Assembly (NCBI GenBank): GCA_010909725.1
Contig: JAACMV010000010.1
Span: 721,501 to 785,500, forward strand
DNA from: Picochlorum sp. 'celeri'
Lineage: Eukaryota > Chlorophyta > Trebouxiophyceae
Length of the DNA: 64,000 bases
Direction: 5' to 3'
The translations under genes were made by a program, and so were the position numbers. Below are positions 32,375 to 41,501 of this stretch, piece after piece. A model generated the notes under the pieces. That model was not told the origin of the DNA and ran no database searches. It saw only the letters and a program-made list of their open reading frames with translations. Each line of letters begins with the position of its first letter. Position 1 is the stretch's first letter.

Positions 32375-33580
32375 ATGCGTGCTTCTTGTGCATGCCCGTC
32401 GGTCAGGGGTGTTGGAACCTTTGGCCGGCAGAGATCCGCATATGAAGCATTAAATCTTCAAAATACATTAAATAAAAGTAACCATCCACTCGGAGAGCGA
32501 CATGTATGCGTATTCGCGAAAAGAGGTGGGGGTAAAAGGGCAAAGAATGGAGGGCGTGGAAACAGGACACGAGACGACGAGGATGTTGAGATATTCAATA
32601 TAGATTCTGGATGGAACGAGAATGCATTTGCAGTGGCAGCAGAGGTTTTATCGGAGATGCATGGATGGGATGTGAGCACTCCCAGGACTCGGTATACAGA
32701 AGAAGAAGAAGAGGAGGATCACTCGGATGATGACGACAATCTGTATGCTGGTATGGATGAGGACGATGTTCTTCTCACGAGTGATGATTTTTCTGATGAC
32801 GACGACGACCTGGTCGAATGGAATGCTGATGACAATGATGTTGTGACAACTGAAAACATTCTGGACTCTATTCCGAGGCATGTGCTCAAGAAATTAGTCA
32901 GAGCGCAAGAAGAGGCGATGGAAGAGGAAGAAAAATTAGATTCAAACAACCAGAGGCGAGTTGCTGCCCGGTACAAAGTTCACAAACGACTGCGAATTAT
33001 ATCTGGTACAGCTGCAAGTGTGCGCCTCATGTCTCCCCAAGGTGATCAAACGAGGCCCATGATGGAGAAGGTTCGGGGGGCTGTCTTTAGCATGATAGGA
33101 TCATTGTACGGAACGATAGGCGGTCTTCCTTCGGACACGAGATGGCTCGATTTATTCGCAGGAACAGGTGCAGTTGGCATTGAGGCCATGTCTAGAGGGG
33201 TTGGCCAGGGCCATTTTGTGGAGCTTTCAGACTGGGTGGTGGAAAATTGCCTGTCTAAAAATATTCAGAATTGTCAATTAGAAGATAGAGCTATAATTCA
33301 TACCATGAAGGCGGAAGAATACTTGAAGAGGGCTGCTCGATTGCCTGGACAGGCGACATTTGACTTTATATCAGTATGCCCACCGTATGAGCTTGTGTCG
33401 TATCCAGAACTGTATGAACTCTTGGAAGCCAGTAATTTAATTGGAGAAGATACTATAGTCCTTGTTGAGTATCCCCAGCGAGTCAAAAAGCACATTACTG
33501 ATACATTGGGGCCACTCAGCAAGGTTCGAGACCGCAAGTATGGGCGCACCCTCTTGGCATTGTATGCCAAGGTTGACTAG
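32375..33580 (+). CDS. RsmD-like rRNA (guanine-N2) methyltransferase, probably plastid
   Basis: The single-exon gene encodes 401 residues. The C-terminal about 190 residues are RsmD-like: RIISGTAASVRLMSP, GDQTRPMMEKVRGAVFSM, the SAM-binding LDLFAGTGAVGIEAMSRG (about 258) and the catalytic-site segment FISVCPPYE (about 335). Bacterial RsmD methylates G966 of 16S rRNA, so an organellar 16S rRNA is the likely target. The N-terminus (about 100 residues) is Arg/Ser/Cys-rich like a plastid transit peptide. It is followed by a very acidic linker (about 108-165, runs of Glu and Asp). The usual D/N-PPY motif reads CPPY, removing the residue that normally contacts the target amino group. Confidence 0.85.
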   Translation: MRASCACPSVRGVGTFGRQRSAYEALNLQNTLNKSNHPLGERHVCVFAKRGGGKRAKNGGRGNRTRDDEDVEIFNIDSGWNENAFAVAAEVLSEMHGWDVSTPRTRYTEEEEEEDHSDDDDNLYAGMDEDDVLLTSDDFSDDDDDLVEWNADDNDVVTTENILDSIPRHVLKKLVRAQEEAMEEEEKLDSNNQRRVAARYKVHKRLRIISGTAASVRLMSPQGDQTRPMMEKVRGAVFSMIGSLYGTIGGLPSDTRWLDLFAGTGAVGIEAMSRGVGQGHFVELSDWVVENCLSKNIQNCQLEDRAIIHTMKAEEYLKRAARLPGQATFDFISVCPPYELVSYPELYELLEASNLIGEDTIVLVEYPQRVKKHITDTLGPLSKVRDRKYGRTLLALYAKVD

Positions 33581-33668
33581 GCATGGCAGGTACCTCTATA
33601 ACATGAAAAAATAGAATAATAATAAAATTGAAAATTGTTGCGTCGCATTCACGAGTACAGACAAACAA

Positions 33669-34439
33669 CTAGTACCCAGTATCAAGACGCAATGCTGACA
33701 TTCCAAGCGCATCACTATGATGAGTCTTGCTGGTGGCCCCATTCTCATACTCCCGCAGCCTTCTCCGGAGCTCTGCGTTTTCATCCATCAAGTATTGCTC
33801 ATTTCGCTGAACAGATTCCAAGCTCGCCCGCAGGGTTTTGTTCTCCTGCCTCGCCTCCCGGAGAGAGGCAGCAGCCTCCTTTGCACTACTCCTTGCCAAA
33901 CAGACCACATGTTCCATCCGCATCACCTCTCGTTGCACATCTGATAGTTTCTCACACATGTCTGATCGCGCCATCAACGCATCTGCCCGACTCTCACTCA
34001 ACTGCTTCACCACAGCTGTCAAGTTGAATACTTCTTGCATCTTGATATTCAACTCATCCTCCAAGCGCTTCTTCTCCAACGCAAGGCAATGGCTAGACAC
34101 ACCGCCACGACTACCAGAAGATGTGCAGTGTCGGTCTTCTTCTTCGTCGTCGTCGTCGCCGCCATGTCGCGTGGGCGGTGTCCTCGTCAAGGCGCTCACA
34201 ATGCACTGAACAAGCCCTGGTGAAGGGCTGTTCTGCCTGTCAGCCAAGAATGTTTCCGTCGGTGGAGTCTCCGGCATCATCGACACACTACCAATTCTTT
34301 CATCAAAGCATGTATTCGAATCCCCACCCCGATCACACGCCTCTGTGTTCGCGGTAGTTCCCGCCCCGAGGCTCGAACGAGAATCAACAACGAGACCCGA
34401 AGAGTCAACCATTCTCTCAATCTCTGCCCTCATTCTCAT
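33669..34439 (-). CDS. Coiled-coil protein of unknown function
   Basis: The single-exon gene encodes 256 residues. The first about 115 are low-complexity and polar, with a DDDDEEED run. From LEKKRLEDELNIKMQEV to AELRRRLREYE the protein is an almost continuous coiled coil (about 120-235) with Leu/Met heptads and many Arg/Glu. A short Ser/His tail ends it. No family is recognised; the end-to-end coiled coil suggests a dimeric structural or basic-zipper-like scaffold. A bZIP is unlikely because no basic N-x-x-A-A-x-x-C/S-R motif precedes the heptads. Confidence 0.65.
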   Translation of the reverse strand: MRMRAEIERMVDSSGLVVDSRSSLGAGTTANTEACDRGGDSNTCFDERIGSVSMMPETPPTETFLADRQNSPSPGLVQCIVSALTRTPPTRHGGDDDDEEEDRHCTSSGSRGGVSSHCLALEKKRLEDELNIKMQEVFNLTAVVKQLSESRADALMARSDMCEKLSDVQREVMRMEHVVCLARSSAKEAAASLREARQENKTLRASLESVQRNEQYLMDENAELRRRLREYENGATSKTHHSDALGMSALRLDTGY

Positions 34440-35071
34440 CCCAAATATGAATTAAACTACGTATTTTGCTGTAAATATCACCTATCCGTGCTCCAAGGCC
34501 ACGGCGTTCAGCACGTCAACTGTGACAACGTGATGGTATCTTGGACCAGAAATCGCACTCAATAGGTCACCTCAACATGGCACATTTCCCATATATGTAC
34601 CATTATATCAAATTACAATGTTATGGATGTGTGAGAAGGACAAATACCAACTAGGTCATGTTGCGAATATTCGTTGATGATCAGAGTCGAAGATTCGTTG
34701 ATTCCTCACAGATACTCCCTTGGATTCAACGTATCTCTCTCCATGAAGAGATATCATCATGCGATTCCTCTTCTTCTTCTTCTTCTTCTTGTCAGAGGAG
34801 AGAGATACAACGATTCTCCACTCGAACAACGTCATGTATGTCAGTAGTAGTTGTTATCATGATCATAATAGTCAGTCGCTTCTTGATGCATCTCATGGTC
34901 ACCTCCTGTATGTGCATGGAGAGATGTGGCTCATCCTAGAACACTCTTCCAAGAAGAAAGGCACCTACATCCTGTCAAAATATGGTTATGGGTTCCAAAA
35001 TACAATGCATGCTAATGACCAAGTACACATGATATTATGTGAAAAAAAAATACTATTGGCAATTTTCAAAT
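34440..35071. other. Intergenic with CTT microsatellite
   Basis: This is a divergent region between the coiled-coil gene and the secreted protein gene. A CTT repeat of about seven units lies at 34768-34790. Open frames through it are driven by the repeat. No gene supported. Confidence 0.45.
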
Positions 35072-35807
35072 ATGAAAAAGGCCATTGTCCTTGTGCTGGT
35101 TTTTGCCACAACTCTTTTTCAGAGCGGAGGTATGCCGACGTGTCTTCGGAAAGTAAAGGTGTTAGAGTCTCTTATTCTATTGCATTTGGTGCAGTTTCTG
35201 CTCAGTGGGCGTTTGATTTGTCAGAAGATGATGATTTGATGCCTTCCAAGATTCGTACGTTGTCCATGATTTTTCTCAACCCCATCATGTTACCTGGGTC
35301 ATATTTTTGACGAGTTTGTACGCTTTCTTTCCAGCCGGTCGCCAATTGCTGCAACAGTACAGTCCTGAGCCGATTCCCATTCCTCCAGCACCGCCAGGCC
35401 CACTTCCAGTGCCCCCCACACCTCCACCTCCACCTCCGCCAGAATTTGATCCAGCCATCTCAACAACTCTGGATTCGCCGCCCCTCCTTCTGGAGCTTCC
35501 GCAGAATGTCGAGTGCGAAGGTTCCGATTTGACGTCGCTTGCGAATGGAATCTGCGCGAGTGCTGTCGCTGGTGCGTCGGGTGGTGATGAGGAGATTGCC
35601 AGTCAGCTTGTGTGCACGGCCACTGCATTGTGTACAGATGGAGGTATCAATGTGGATGTATCCATCACAGTGGCCAGGACCGAGATAAGCGAAGATCCTG
35701 AGGTGAATCAGTTATACGATGAACTTGCAGCCTCAGTTGGTGCAGATCTCCAAGACCCAGAATTCCTGGAAGCTGCCGTGGCTGCTGCACTCACACCTCC
35801 CTCATAG
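35072..35807 (+). CDS. Secreted proline-rich protein
   Basis: Three exons (35072-35129, 35195-35254, 35335-35807; introns 65 and 80 nt, donors GTATGC and GTACGT) join in frame to 196 residues. Splicing creates a textbook signal peptide, MKKAIVLVLVFATTLFQSG then VSA with cleavage before Q. The mature protein has a short acidic stretch, GRQLLQQ, a Pro-rich segment (repeated PPxP and a run of seven Pro) and a C-terminal domain with four Cys, spaced C-x9-10-C and C-x6-C, ending in Ala-rich helix. Algal cell-wall glycoproteins often combine a signal peptide, a Pro spacer and a Cys-containing domain, so a wall or extracellular role is inferred. No named family. Reading the exons separately hides this architecture. 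Confidence 0.72.
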
Positions 35808-36196
35808 GAGGAAAAAAGTCCTGTTGTTCATACAACTCCCATGATTGTTGTTTCCATACTTGAACCAAGATACGCACCAATTCGTGCATGAATATGTACA
35901 CTTCAACCACAGATATTTGAGATATTCCCATGAGAGCGAAGAATGCTGCAACAGTATGTACCCAAGGATACTATGTATGATGATGCTCATCCAACGATAT
36001 ATATATGTACGCACTGTTATGTAACCATGTCATGTATCGGCAGAGAATTGGATTCTTTTGAATATGCAACACATCATAATGTGGACCTACCCTGCATGCA
36101 GGTTCTTCCAGGGAATCATGGAACAAAGGCTCTTGCAGCCAGCCTGCTGCACGAGTAGGATATATCATAAAATATTATTTCAGAGAAAAAACAAAG
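35808..36196. other. Intergenic, no gene seen
   Basis: This lies between two plus-strand genes and is AT-rich with several TATATAT runs (near 35997-36005). It probably holds the proteasome subunit promoter. Confidence 0.4.
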
Positions 36197-36969
36197 ATGA
36201 ATACGCAACACCAGTACATGGGAAGATCTCTTCAGGCAGGAGAGGTTTCTCGTTGCTCTGATCATGGCCCGAATCTCCAGCAGCCAGTCTCATTAGGGGT
36301 AGGTTTGGGATATAACAGGTGCTATAAACAGATATAATTTATTTCTTATGTGTGTAGACCACGATTATGGCTGCGACGTTCGAAGGCGGAGTGGTCCTTG
36401 GAGCGGATTCTAGGACTTCAACTGGGAGCTACGTTGCCAACAGAGTGACGAATAAAATCACAGCTTTAAGTGACAGAATATATGTATGTCGATCTGGATC
36501 AGCAGCAGATACGCAGAATATATCGAGATATGTGGAATGGTTTCTTGACCAACACCGAATGGAACTTGGGGAAGAGCCAGATGTGTTGACTGCGGCAACG
36601 TTGATGCAACGGTTAGCCTATGAGAATAAAGGAATGCTTCAGGCGGGTTTGATAGTCGCTGGGTGGGATGAGAAACGAGGAGGCTCCGTGTATGCCATTC
36701 CCCTGGGTGGGACTCTGGTCCAGGTTCCGTTTGCAATTGGTGGTTCTGGTAGTGCATACATCACCGGGCTCACGGACTCGTTGTGGAGAGATGGTATGGA
36801 TGAAGATTCATGTAGAGGGTTTGTGCAGAAATCCGTAGCACATGCCATGTCGCGTGATGCATCTTCCGGAGGGTGTGTCAGGACAGTGACCATTACCAAG
36901 ACTGGGGCCAAGAGGGATTTCATCCCGGGCGATGAGGTGGACAAACTGCTCTTAAAGTACCAAGTGTGA
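36197..36969 (+). CDS. 20S proteasome subunit beta-1 (caspase-like)
   Basis: Two exons (36197-36298 and 36358-36969; 59-nt intron, GTAGGT donor) give 237 residues. Exon 1 encodes a 34-residue propeptide ending PVSLG, and exon 2 starts TTIMAATFEGGVVLGADSR. Autocatalytic cleavage at Gly-Thr exposes the catalytic Thr1. Asp17 (GADS) and Lys33 (TNKITAL) of the active site are present, as is CRSGSAADTQ, which marks the beta-1 type cleaving after acidic residues. The intron falls exactly at the cleavage site codon boundary. Length is normal. Confidence 0.95.
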
Positions 36970-37008
36970 AAAAAACTGTATTATTTATTTATCTCGAGTA
37001 AAAGGACC

Positions 37009-37821
37009 ATGTCGGAGGACAAGGTAACAGTGCGGCGAGCTCGGTCGACATGCCAGGCTCTCGTTCGCTTGGAATCGTTCCGTATTGGGGTTCCTCCGTG
37101 TCGTGGAAGTCTCGGTCTTGAAACTGTGATGAAAAAGGCTTTTGATAATGGGACAGTGAGTTTCTCATTCAATGACCAGACTCTGCAGAACTGTGGACGG
37201 GGTCAGTTCAATGGAGCAAAACTGAGAATAGAATCAAAGCAGCTTGGATCTTCAGATGGATCGAGAAATTTGAAGCGAAAAGCTTCCATGTCGTTTGATT
37301 TTGGCAAGATGTTGATCGACGATGTCTCTGTCGAGGTTGAACACGTGCTTGGTTCCGGAAAGGTTCAGGAGAAGAATGCTGCCGAGCAGGCAGATGAGCC
37401 TACACCTGCCAAGGATCATGGTGTGCTCAAGATGAAGGCATCGTGGTTGGGGAAGAGTTCGTCAATCAAGCTGAACGAAGCCTTTGTGATTGACCGTCAA
37501 AACACGCTAGTGGCCAGCTACAATTTTGGGACAGAAGAGGCTGTTTTTGGATACAAATATGCATATTCAGACAACTGGAACATGTCACTATCATATAATG
37601 TTCAATCAGACTCTGCTGATTACACTGTGACGAGAATCTTTGGAGCTGACAGTGGCCATGCAAAGGGAACCCTGTCAGGGGTGTACAGCCCCAAGAAGGA
37701 GGAGGCAACAATCAGTTATTCGCAAGATCCGTACCAAGTGAAGCTCAAGCTGAAGCAGTCACAGCTTGTACCGTCATTGGCTTCATTGGATATGAAATAT
37801 GTGCACACGTTTGAGTTGTAA
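37009..37821 (+). CDS. OEP24: Chloroplast outer envelope pore protein OEP24-like
   Basis: The single-exon gene encodes 270 residues rich in alternating beta-strand pattern without hydrophobic helices. The C-terminal half, with LNEAFVIDRQNTLVASYNFG and AVFGYKYAYSDNWNMSLSYN, matches the conserved region of OEP24. OEP24 is a beta-barrel channel in the plastid outer envelope passing triose phosphates, ATP and other small anions. The first about 55 residues are basic and Cys-containing; outer-envelope barrels lack cleavable transit peptides, so this is probably part of the barrel. An acidic loop (about 125-140) interrupts the middle. Confidence 0.8.
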   Translation: MSEDKVTVRRARSTCQALVRLESFRIGVPPCRGSLGLETVMKKAFDNGTVSFSFNDQTLQNCGRGQFNGAKLRIESKQLGSSDGSRNLKRKASMSFDFGKMLIDDVSVEVEHVLGSGKVQEKNAAEQADEPTPAKDHGVLKMKASWLGKSSSIKLNEAFVIDRQNTLVASYNFGTEEAVFGYKYAYSDNWNMSLSYNVQSDSADYTVTRIFGADSGHAKGTLSGVYSPKKEEATISYSQDPYQVKLKLKQSQLVPSLASLDMKYVHTFEL

Positions 37822-38011
37822 ATGCATGTCGTATGATTTCCCTTGCCTCCGGCTGAATGGGTGGTTCGACCGGAAGCATCAGATTGCAAGGAGCGTTGCC
37901 GCCTTCACACGAGGCAGATGCTGGCGATGCAATAGTCCATGCAAGCCAACTGGGCATCGCATAATTTATCACTTTTATAGATATAATTGGATACATTCCT
38001 GATAAATTACA

Positions 38012-38953
38012 ATGAGACTGTTGCAGGCATCCCGCCAGGTGGCCATTCCTGACGATGTGACAGTGGAGGTGAAGGGGCGCAGAGTTCGTGTGAAAGGCCC
38101 AAGAGGTGTGTCTTATGACAATAGTTCTTTTAATATATTGTCAATGGGTTGTGATTGGTCGGCGTGGTTGTGAGAAGACGGCAGTGGCGAGCAGCAGCCT
38201 TGTGCGGCGGTGTATTATACCTGGCGACTGAGGCTGGCGAGCTTCCTCGGCTCGACTTGCGTCGATCCAGGCAATTGAATGGCATTAAATTCAATTATAT
38301 TTGAATTATATGCCTTATGGTTGCCGCACTGGCCGCACCGCCGCTCTCGGCGTTTCAGAAATTCGCCGCCCGTCGCTCACCCTGTCTGATGGGCGCTTTG
38401 TCATTGTGGGCAGTCGCACACCTATATCTACTGTATACTGATTGCTTTTCTCATGATGCGTGTAGGAACTCTGACCAAGGATATGAGGCATGCTGGATTA
38501 GATATGTTCTTGACCACCAATGAGGAAGGTGCCAAGATTTTCAAGGTAGACTGCCACATGGGCAAGAAGAAGAAGCTTGCTTCCATCAGAACCACAATCT
38601 CGCACGTCACCAACATGATCACAGGAGTAACCAAAGGATTCGAGTACAAAATGCGTCTAGTATACGCCCATTTCCCCATCAACATCAACATTGTGGAGAA
38701 TGGAGCAAAGGTTGAGATCCGTAACTTCTTGGGAGAGAAACGTGTCAGAGTGATCAAGATGCTTCCAGGAGTGACCATTGCCAGGTCCGACGCAGTCAAG
38801 GACGAATTGATCCTCACCGGAAACGATGTCGAGCTCGTCAGTAGATCCACCTCTTTGATTCACCAGATTTGCCTTGTGCGCAACAAGGATATCAGAAAGT
38901 TCTTGGATGGAATTTACCTCAGTGGCAAAGGAACTGTTGTCAAGGACGAGTAA
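38012..38953 (+). CDS. RPL9: 60S ribosomal protein uL6 (L9)
   Basis: Two exons (38012-38105 and 38466-38953; 360-nt intron, GTGTGT donor) give 193 residues. The N-terminus reads [20 protein letters not shown] and continues after the splice as [11 protein letters not shown], the conserved uL6 start. The second domain has [20 protein letters not shown] and [15 protein letters not shown]. It is the cytosolic form. The intron is the longest confidently placed in the window. Confidence 0.97.
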
Positions 38954-39516
38954 ATAATAATCGTGTTCCATGACCATGGATTTCCATGATATCTTATAAT
39001 GTAACAAACTTCTAGGCATATCCGCTCATTACATGAGAGATACATGATCCGTCTGCCCAGATCTTGTGAGGCTTCCCTTGTGCCTCGAAACAATCAGCAC
39101 AAAGCCAGCTGGCAAATTCCTCATACAAATGTACACATGTACACCCATGTACTTTCTGGTGGATCCGAATCCTCCACGCAGTCCTGCGGGAACGAGTCCC
39201 CATGCATGGATCTCCATTCAGGGACATGCCAGGGGTTGCACAGAACAAGAATGTCCTCAGAGGCCCACATAGGATGGGCTGAGGTCGATGCACTCAATGA
39301 GATGCAACAAGATACAACAAGCTTTAATCATACGTATTCATACCAGCATTGGTATGAATAGAGCAAAATTATTGTGCAATTAAACGCATTGCCACCCGTC
39401 TCCAGGTGGCGCGTTCGTGTACAGTTGTCAGTCTGACAACAAACTGGTGGTTTGTCCACGTCTGACCATGCGCTTTCATCAACAATTCACGTCTGTAGCT
39501 GATCGCCTGGGGCTTT
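38954..39516. other. Intergenic, possible unresolved small gene and a strong hairpin
   Basis: There are 563 nt between two plus-strand genes. On the minus strand a 93-codon frame (39012-39293) ends SWLCADCFEAQGKPHKIWAD and so on, Cys-rich and protein-like, but it lacks a family match and clear splice structure. A perfect inverted repeat lies at 39335-39360. Confidence 0.35.
39335..39360. repeat. Perfect 11-bp stem hairpin
   Basis: TATTCATACCA and TGGTATGAATA pair without mismatch around a GCAT loop, about 155 nt before the GT31 start codon. It may be a structured 5'-UTR element, a dimeric factor site or a relic. Confidence 0.85.
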
Positions 39517-41115
39517 ATGTTTACAACTAATCGTTTGAAAGAATTCAGCATGAAGGGATTCCGGCGGAGTAGCACGTTGCCAGAGCTCCAGAGCACGAAA
39601 TACGGCAGCGACCATAGAAAGTCGTCTTCGAGCCATTCTCTGACTGGATTATCGAGTAATACTGACTTATTGAGGGCTTTGAAGTCACATGCGTCTCAAT
39701 CTCGATCAACAAACTACTCATTGGTAGTTCAAAGCATTCTGTGCTGCTGCCTTGTGCTGATGCTTCTAGGAGGTCTACTTTCGTATAGCAGTGTGACGAC
39801 GCATGAGAGAACTGCGAGGTATCACCTGATGATCACACGAGAGTACTCGGAAAAGCAAGTGTTGGACACGACGGGTGTCTTGGAGGAGCGTAGCGATAGA
39901 ATTCCATTTGCCAAACCAAACCTTCTTGTTCAGGCAACAAAGGCCCTTCAGTTTCAAGAGTATGACGCTGTACCTTTGTACAGTACGGATGCTCTTGGTG
40001 GAGCGGCTGGTAAAAAGAAGAAAAAGATGAAGAAGGAAAACATGGAGCGATTGTTCACGAGTGAGACTGCCGAGTCATGTCCATCATCTGATACTGTGCG
40101 GCTATTCGTAGGCATTGCATCCCGTGCATCTGTGAGAGCTCGGGCAAAGCGCAATGCAATTAGAGACTCATGGCTTGGTGATATTGTGGAATCATACGGG
40201 AAATCGGTGAAAGGAACGTTCCTTGTGTCCCAGCCGAATTTTAAATCACAAGGAGAACTCTTGAATTTAGCAGACGATTTGATTGATGAGTATCGTCTGT
40301 ACAAGGACATCGCAGTCATTCCAGGCCCAGAGAACTATATGGCATTGCCTATTAAAACATTTTCCATGATGCGGTATGCCTTGTCAAGCACCTGTCAGTA
40401 TACCCATGTGCTCAAGACTGATGATGACGTGTACTTGAGAATAGGATATTTGCTCGATATTATTCACCTGGGAATCTATCATGGTGCCTTGAAGATACAG
40501 GCGAATACAATCTCGGATTATACTGCCAAAATCGACAAAATACCAAAGAGAAAAGAGGCCACGCCTTGGATGACGTCCATGTATATTGGCAAGGTGGATA
40601 GGAATGTCACAAACACATACCCAGGTTTTGAACCTGTTCGAGACCCTGAGAATAAGTGGTACTTGTCTGAAGACTCGTATCCTGACGAGCTTGGTCCAGA
40701 TAGAATTAGGTGGATATCTGGTTGGGGCTATCTTGTCTCTAGAGATGTCGCCGAGCATGTGTGGGAAGAAGCTCAAAGCATTGCCTCAAAGGAAGTGCAC
40801 CAGAGACCTGCATGGTGGGGCAGGCTCCCATGGGAAGATGTTGTTGTGGCAACTTTACTGAGCGATTATACAAACTTATACCACCACGAGGGATTCAAAG
40901 CAGCATGGGATTCGTGCAAGAACGATACAGTTCTCAAGCATTTGGATAACCAAGCCCCGCTGCTTGTTGCAGGATTAGGAGAGCAAGATAGGACAGGACT
41001 GTGGGATAAAAAGGAAGTAGTCTGTTCTGCTGGAGAATACGAACCAGGAGACTACAAGACATGGAAGAGATGGAGGAATTCATTACCGGATGCAAAAACA
41101 GTAGGCAAGATGTAG
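39517..41115 (+). CDS. Golgi glycosyltransferase, family GT31 (beta-1,3-galactosyltransferase-like)
   Basis: The single-exon gene encodes 532 residues. It is a type II membrane protein: a polar N-terminal tail of about 70 residues, one membrane anchor (SILCCCLVLMLLGGLLSY), a stem and then the catalytic domain. The KRNAIRDSWLG motif near 205, the metal-binding DxD in LKTDDDVYLR near 302, and WEDVVVATLL near 440 are the family landmarks; GYLVSRDVAEHVW precedes the last one. GT31 enzymes add beta-1,3-linked galactose or GlcNAc to glycoproteins or arabinogalactans. The exact acceptor is unknown. A lysine-rich insert (KKKKKMKKE) sits in the stem. Confidence 0.88.
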   Translation: MFTTNRLKEFSMKGFRRSSTLPELQSTKYGSDHRKSSSSHSLTGLSSNTDLLRALKSHASQSRSTNYSLVVQSILCCCLVLMLLGGLLSYSSVTTHERTARYHLMITREYSEKQVLDTTGVLEERSDRIPFAKPNLLVQATKALQFQEYDAVPLYSTDALGGAAGKKKKKMKKENMERLFTSETAESCPSSDTVRLFVGIASRASVRARAKRNAIRDSWLGDIVESYGKSVKGTFLVSQPNFKSQGELLNLADDLIDEYRLYKDIAVIPGPENYMALPIKTFSMMRYALSSTCQYTHVLKTDDDVYLRIGYLLDIIHLGIYHGALKIQANTISDYTAKIDKIPKRKEATPWMTSMYIGKVDRNVTNTYPGFEPVRDPENKWYLSEDSYPDELGPDRIRWISGWGYLVSRDVAEHVWEEAQSIASKEVHQRPAWWGRLPWEDVVVATLLSDYTNLYHHEGFKAAWDSCKNDTVLKHLDNQAPLLVAGLGEQDRTGLWDKKEVVCSAGEYEPGDYKTWKRWRNSLPDAKTVGKM

Positions 41116-41501
41116 TCCATTGACCAAACCCAAGATACATACATGACAGTGCAACCATTTGATTCAGAATGTATTCACCAAGAATTTGATACAGTTTTCC
41201 GCATGTAAAGTTCAAGTATTCTGACATTCTGCATATCAATGATTGAGCCAAGTGCTAGGCCAATGGCTTCCAACTTGCAAGTTCCAACTGAAGTTGGAGG
41301 TTCCAAGCAATCATTGCGCAATTGAGACTCTGTGTGAATGCCACCAATAGGTCCGAGTTTCATGCCGACGGAACCACTAGTATATCTAATAATTATTCCA
41401 ATGGCGTATATGTGAGCCCAAACAGGCCAAAGACGATTGTTCGATTGCCAACTTCGTAGTGAATTTTCGGGAAGAAGAAACCCGAAGAGTGAACAGAGAC
41501 A
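41116..41501. other. Intergenic, no gene seen
   Basis: This lies between two plus-strand genes and contains a GTTCCAACTGAAGTTGGAGG-like imperfect inverted repeat near 41280-41305. A minus-strand open frame (41175-41567) overlaps the next gene's start and has no recognisable domain. Confidence 0.35.

Noticed and set aside
34658..35310. Open frames across the CTT microsatellite and the secreted-protein introns
   Set aside because: Their content is repeat-driven (poly-Phe or poly-Ser) and the spliced model explains the downstream part better.
39012..39293. 93-codon Cys-rich minus-strand frame
   Set aside because: Two alternative frames look equally protein-like; the only intron that would join them would be about 25 nt, too short.
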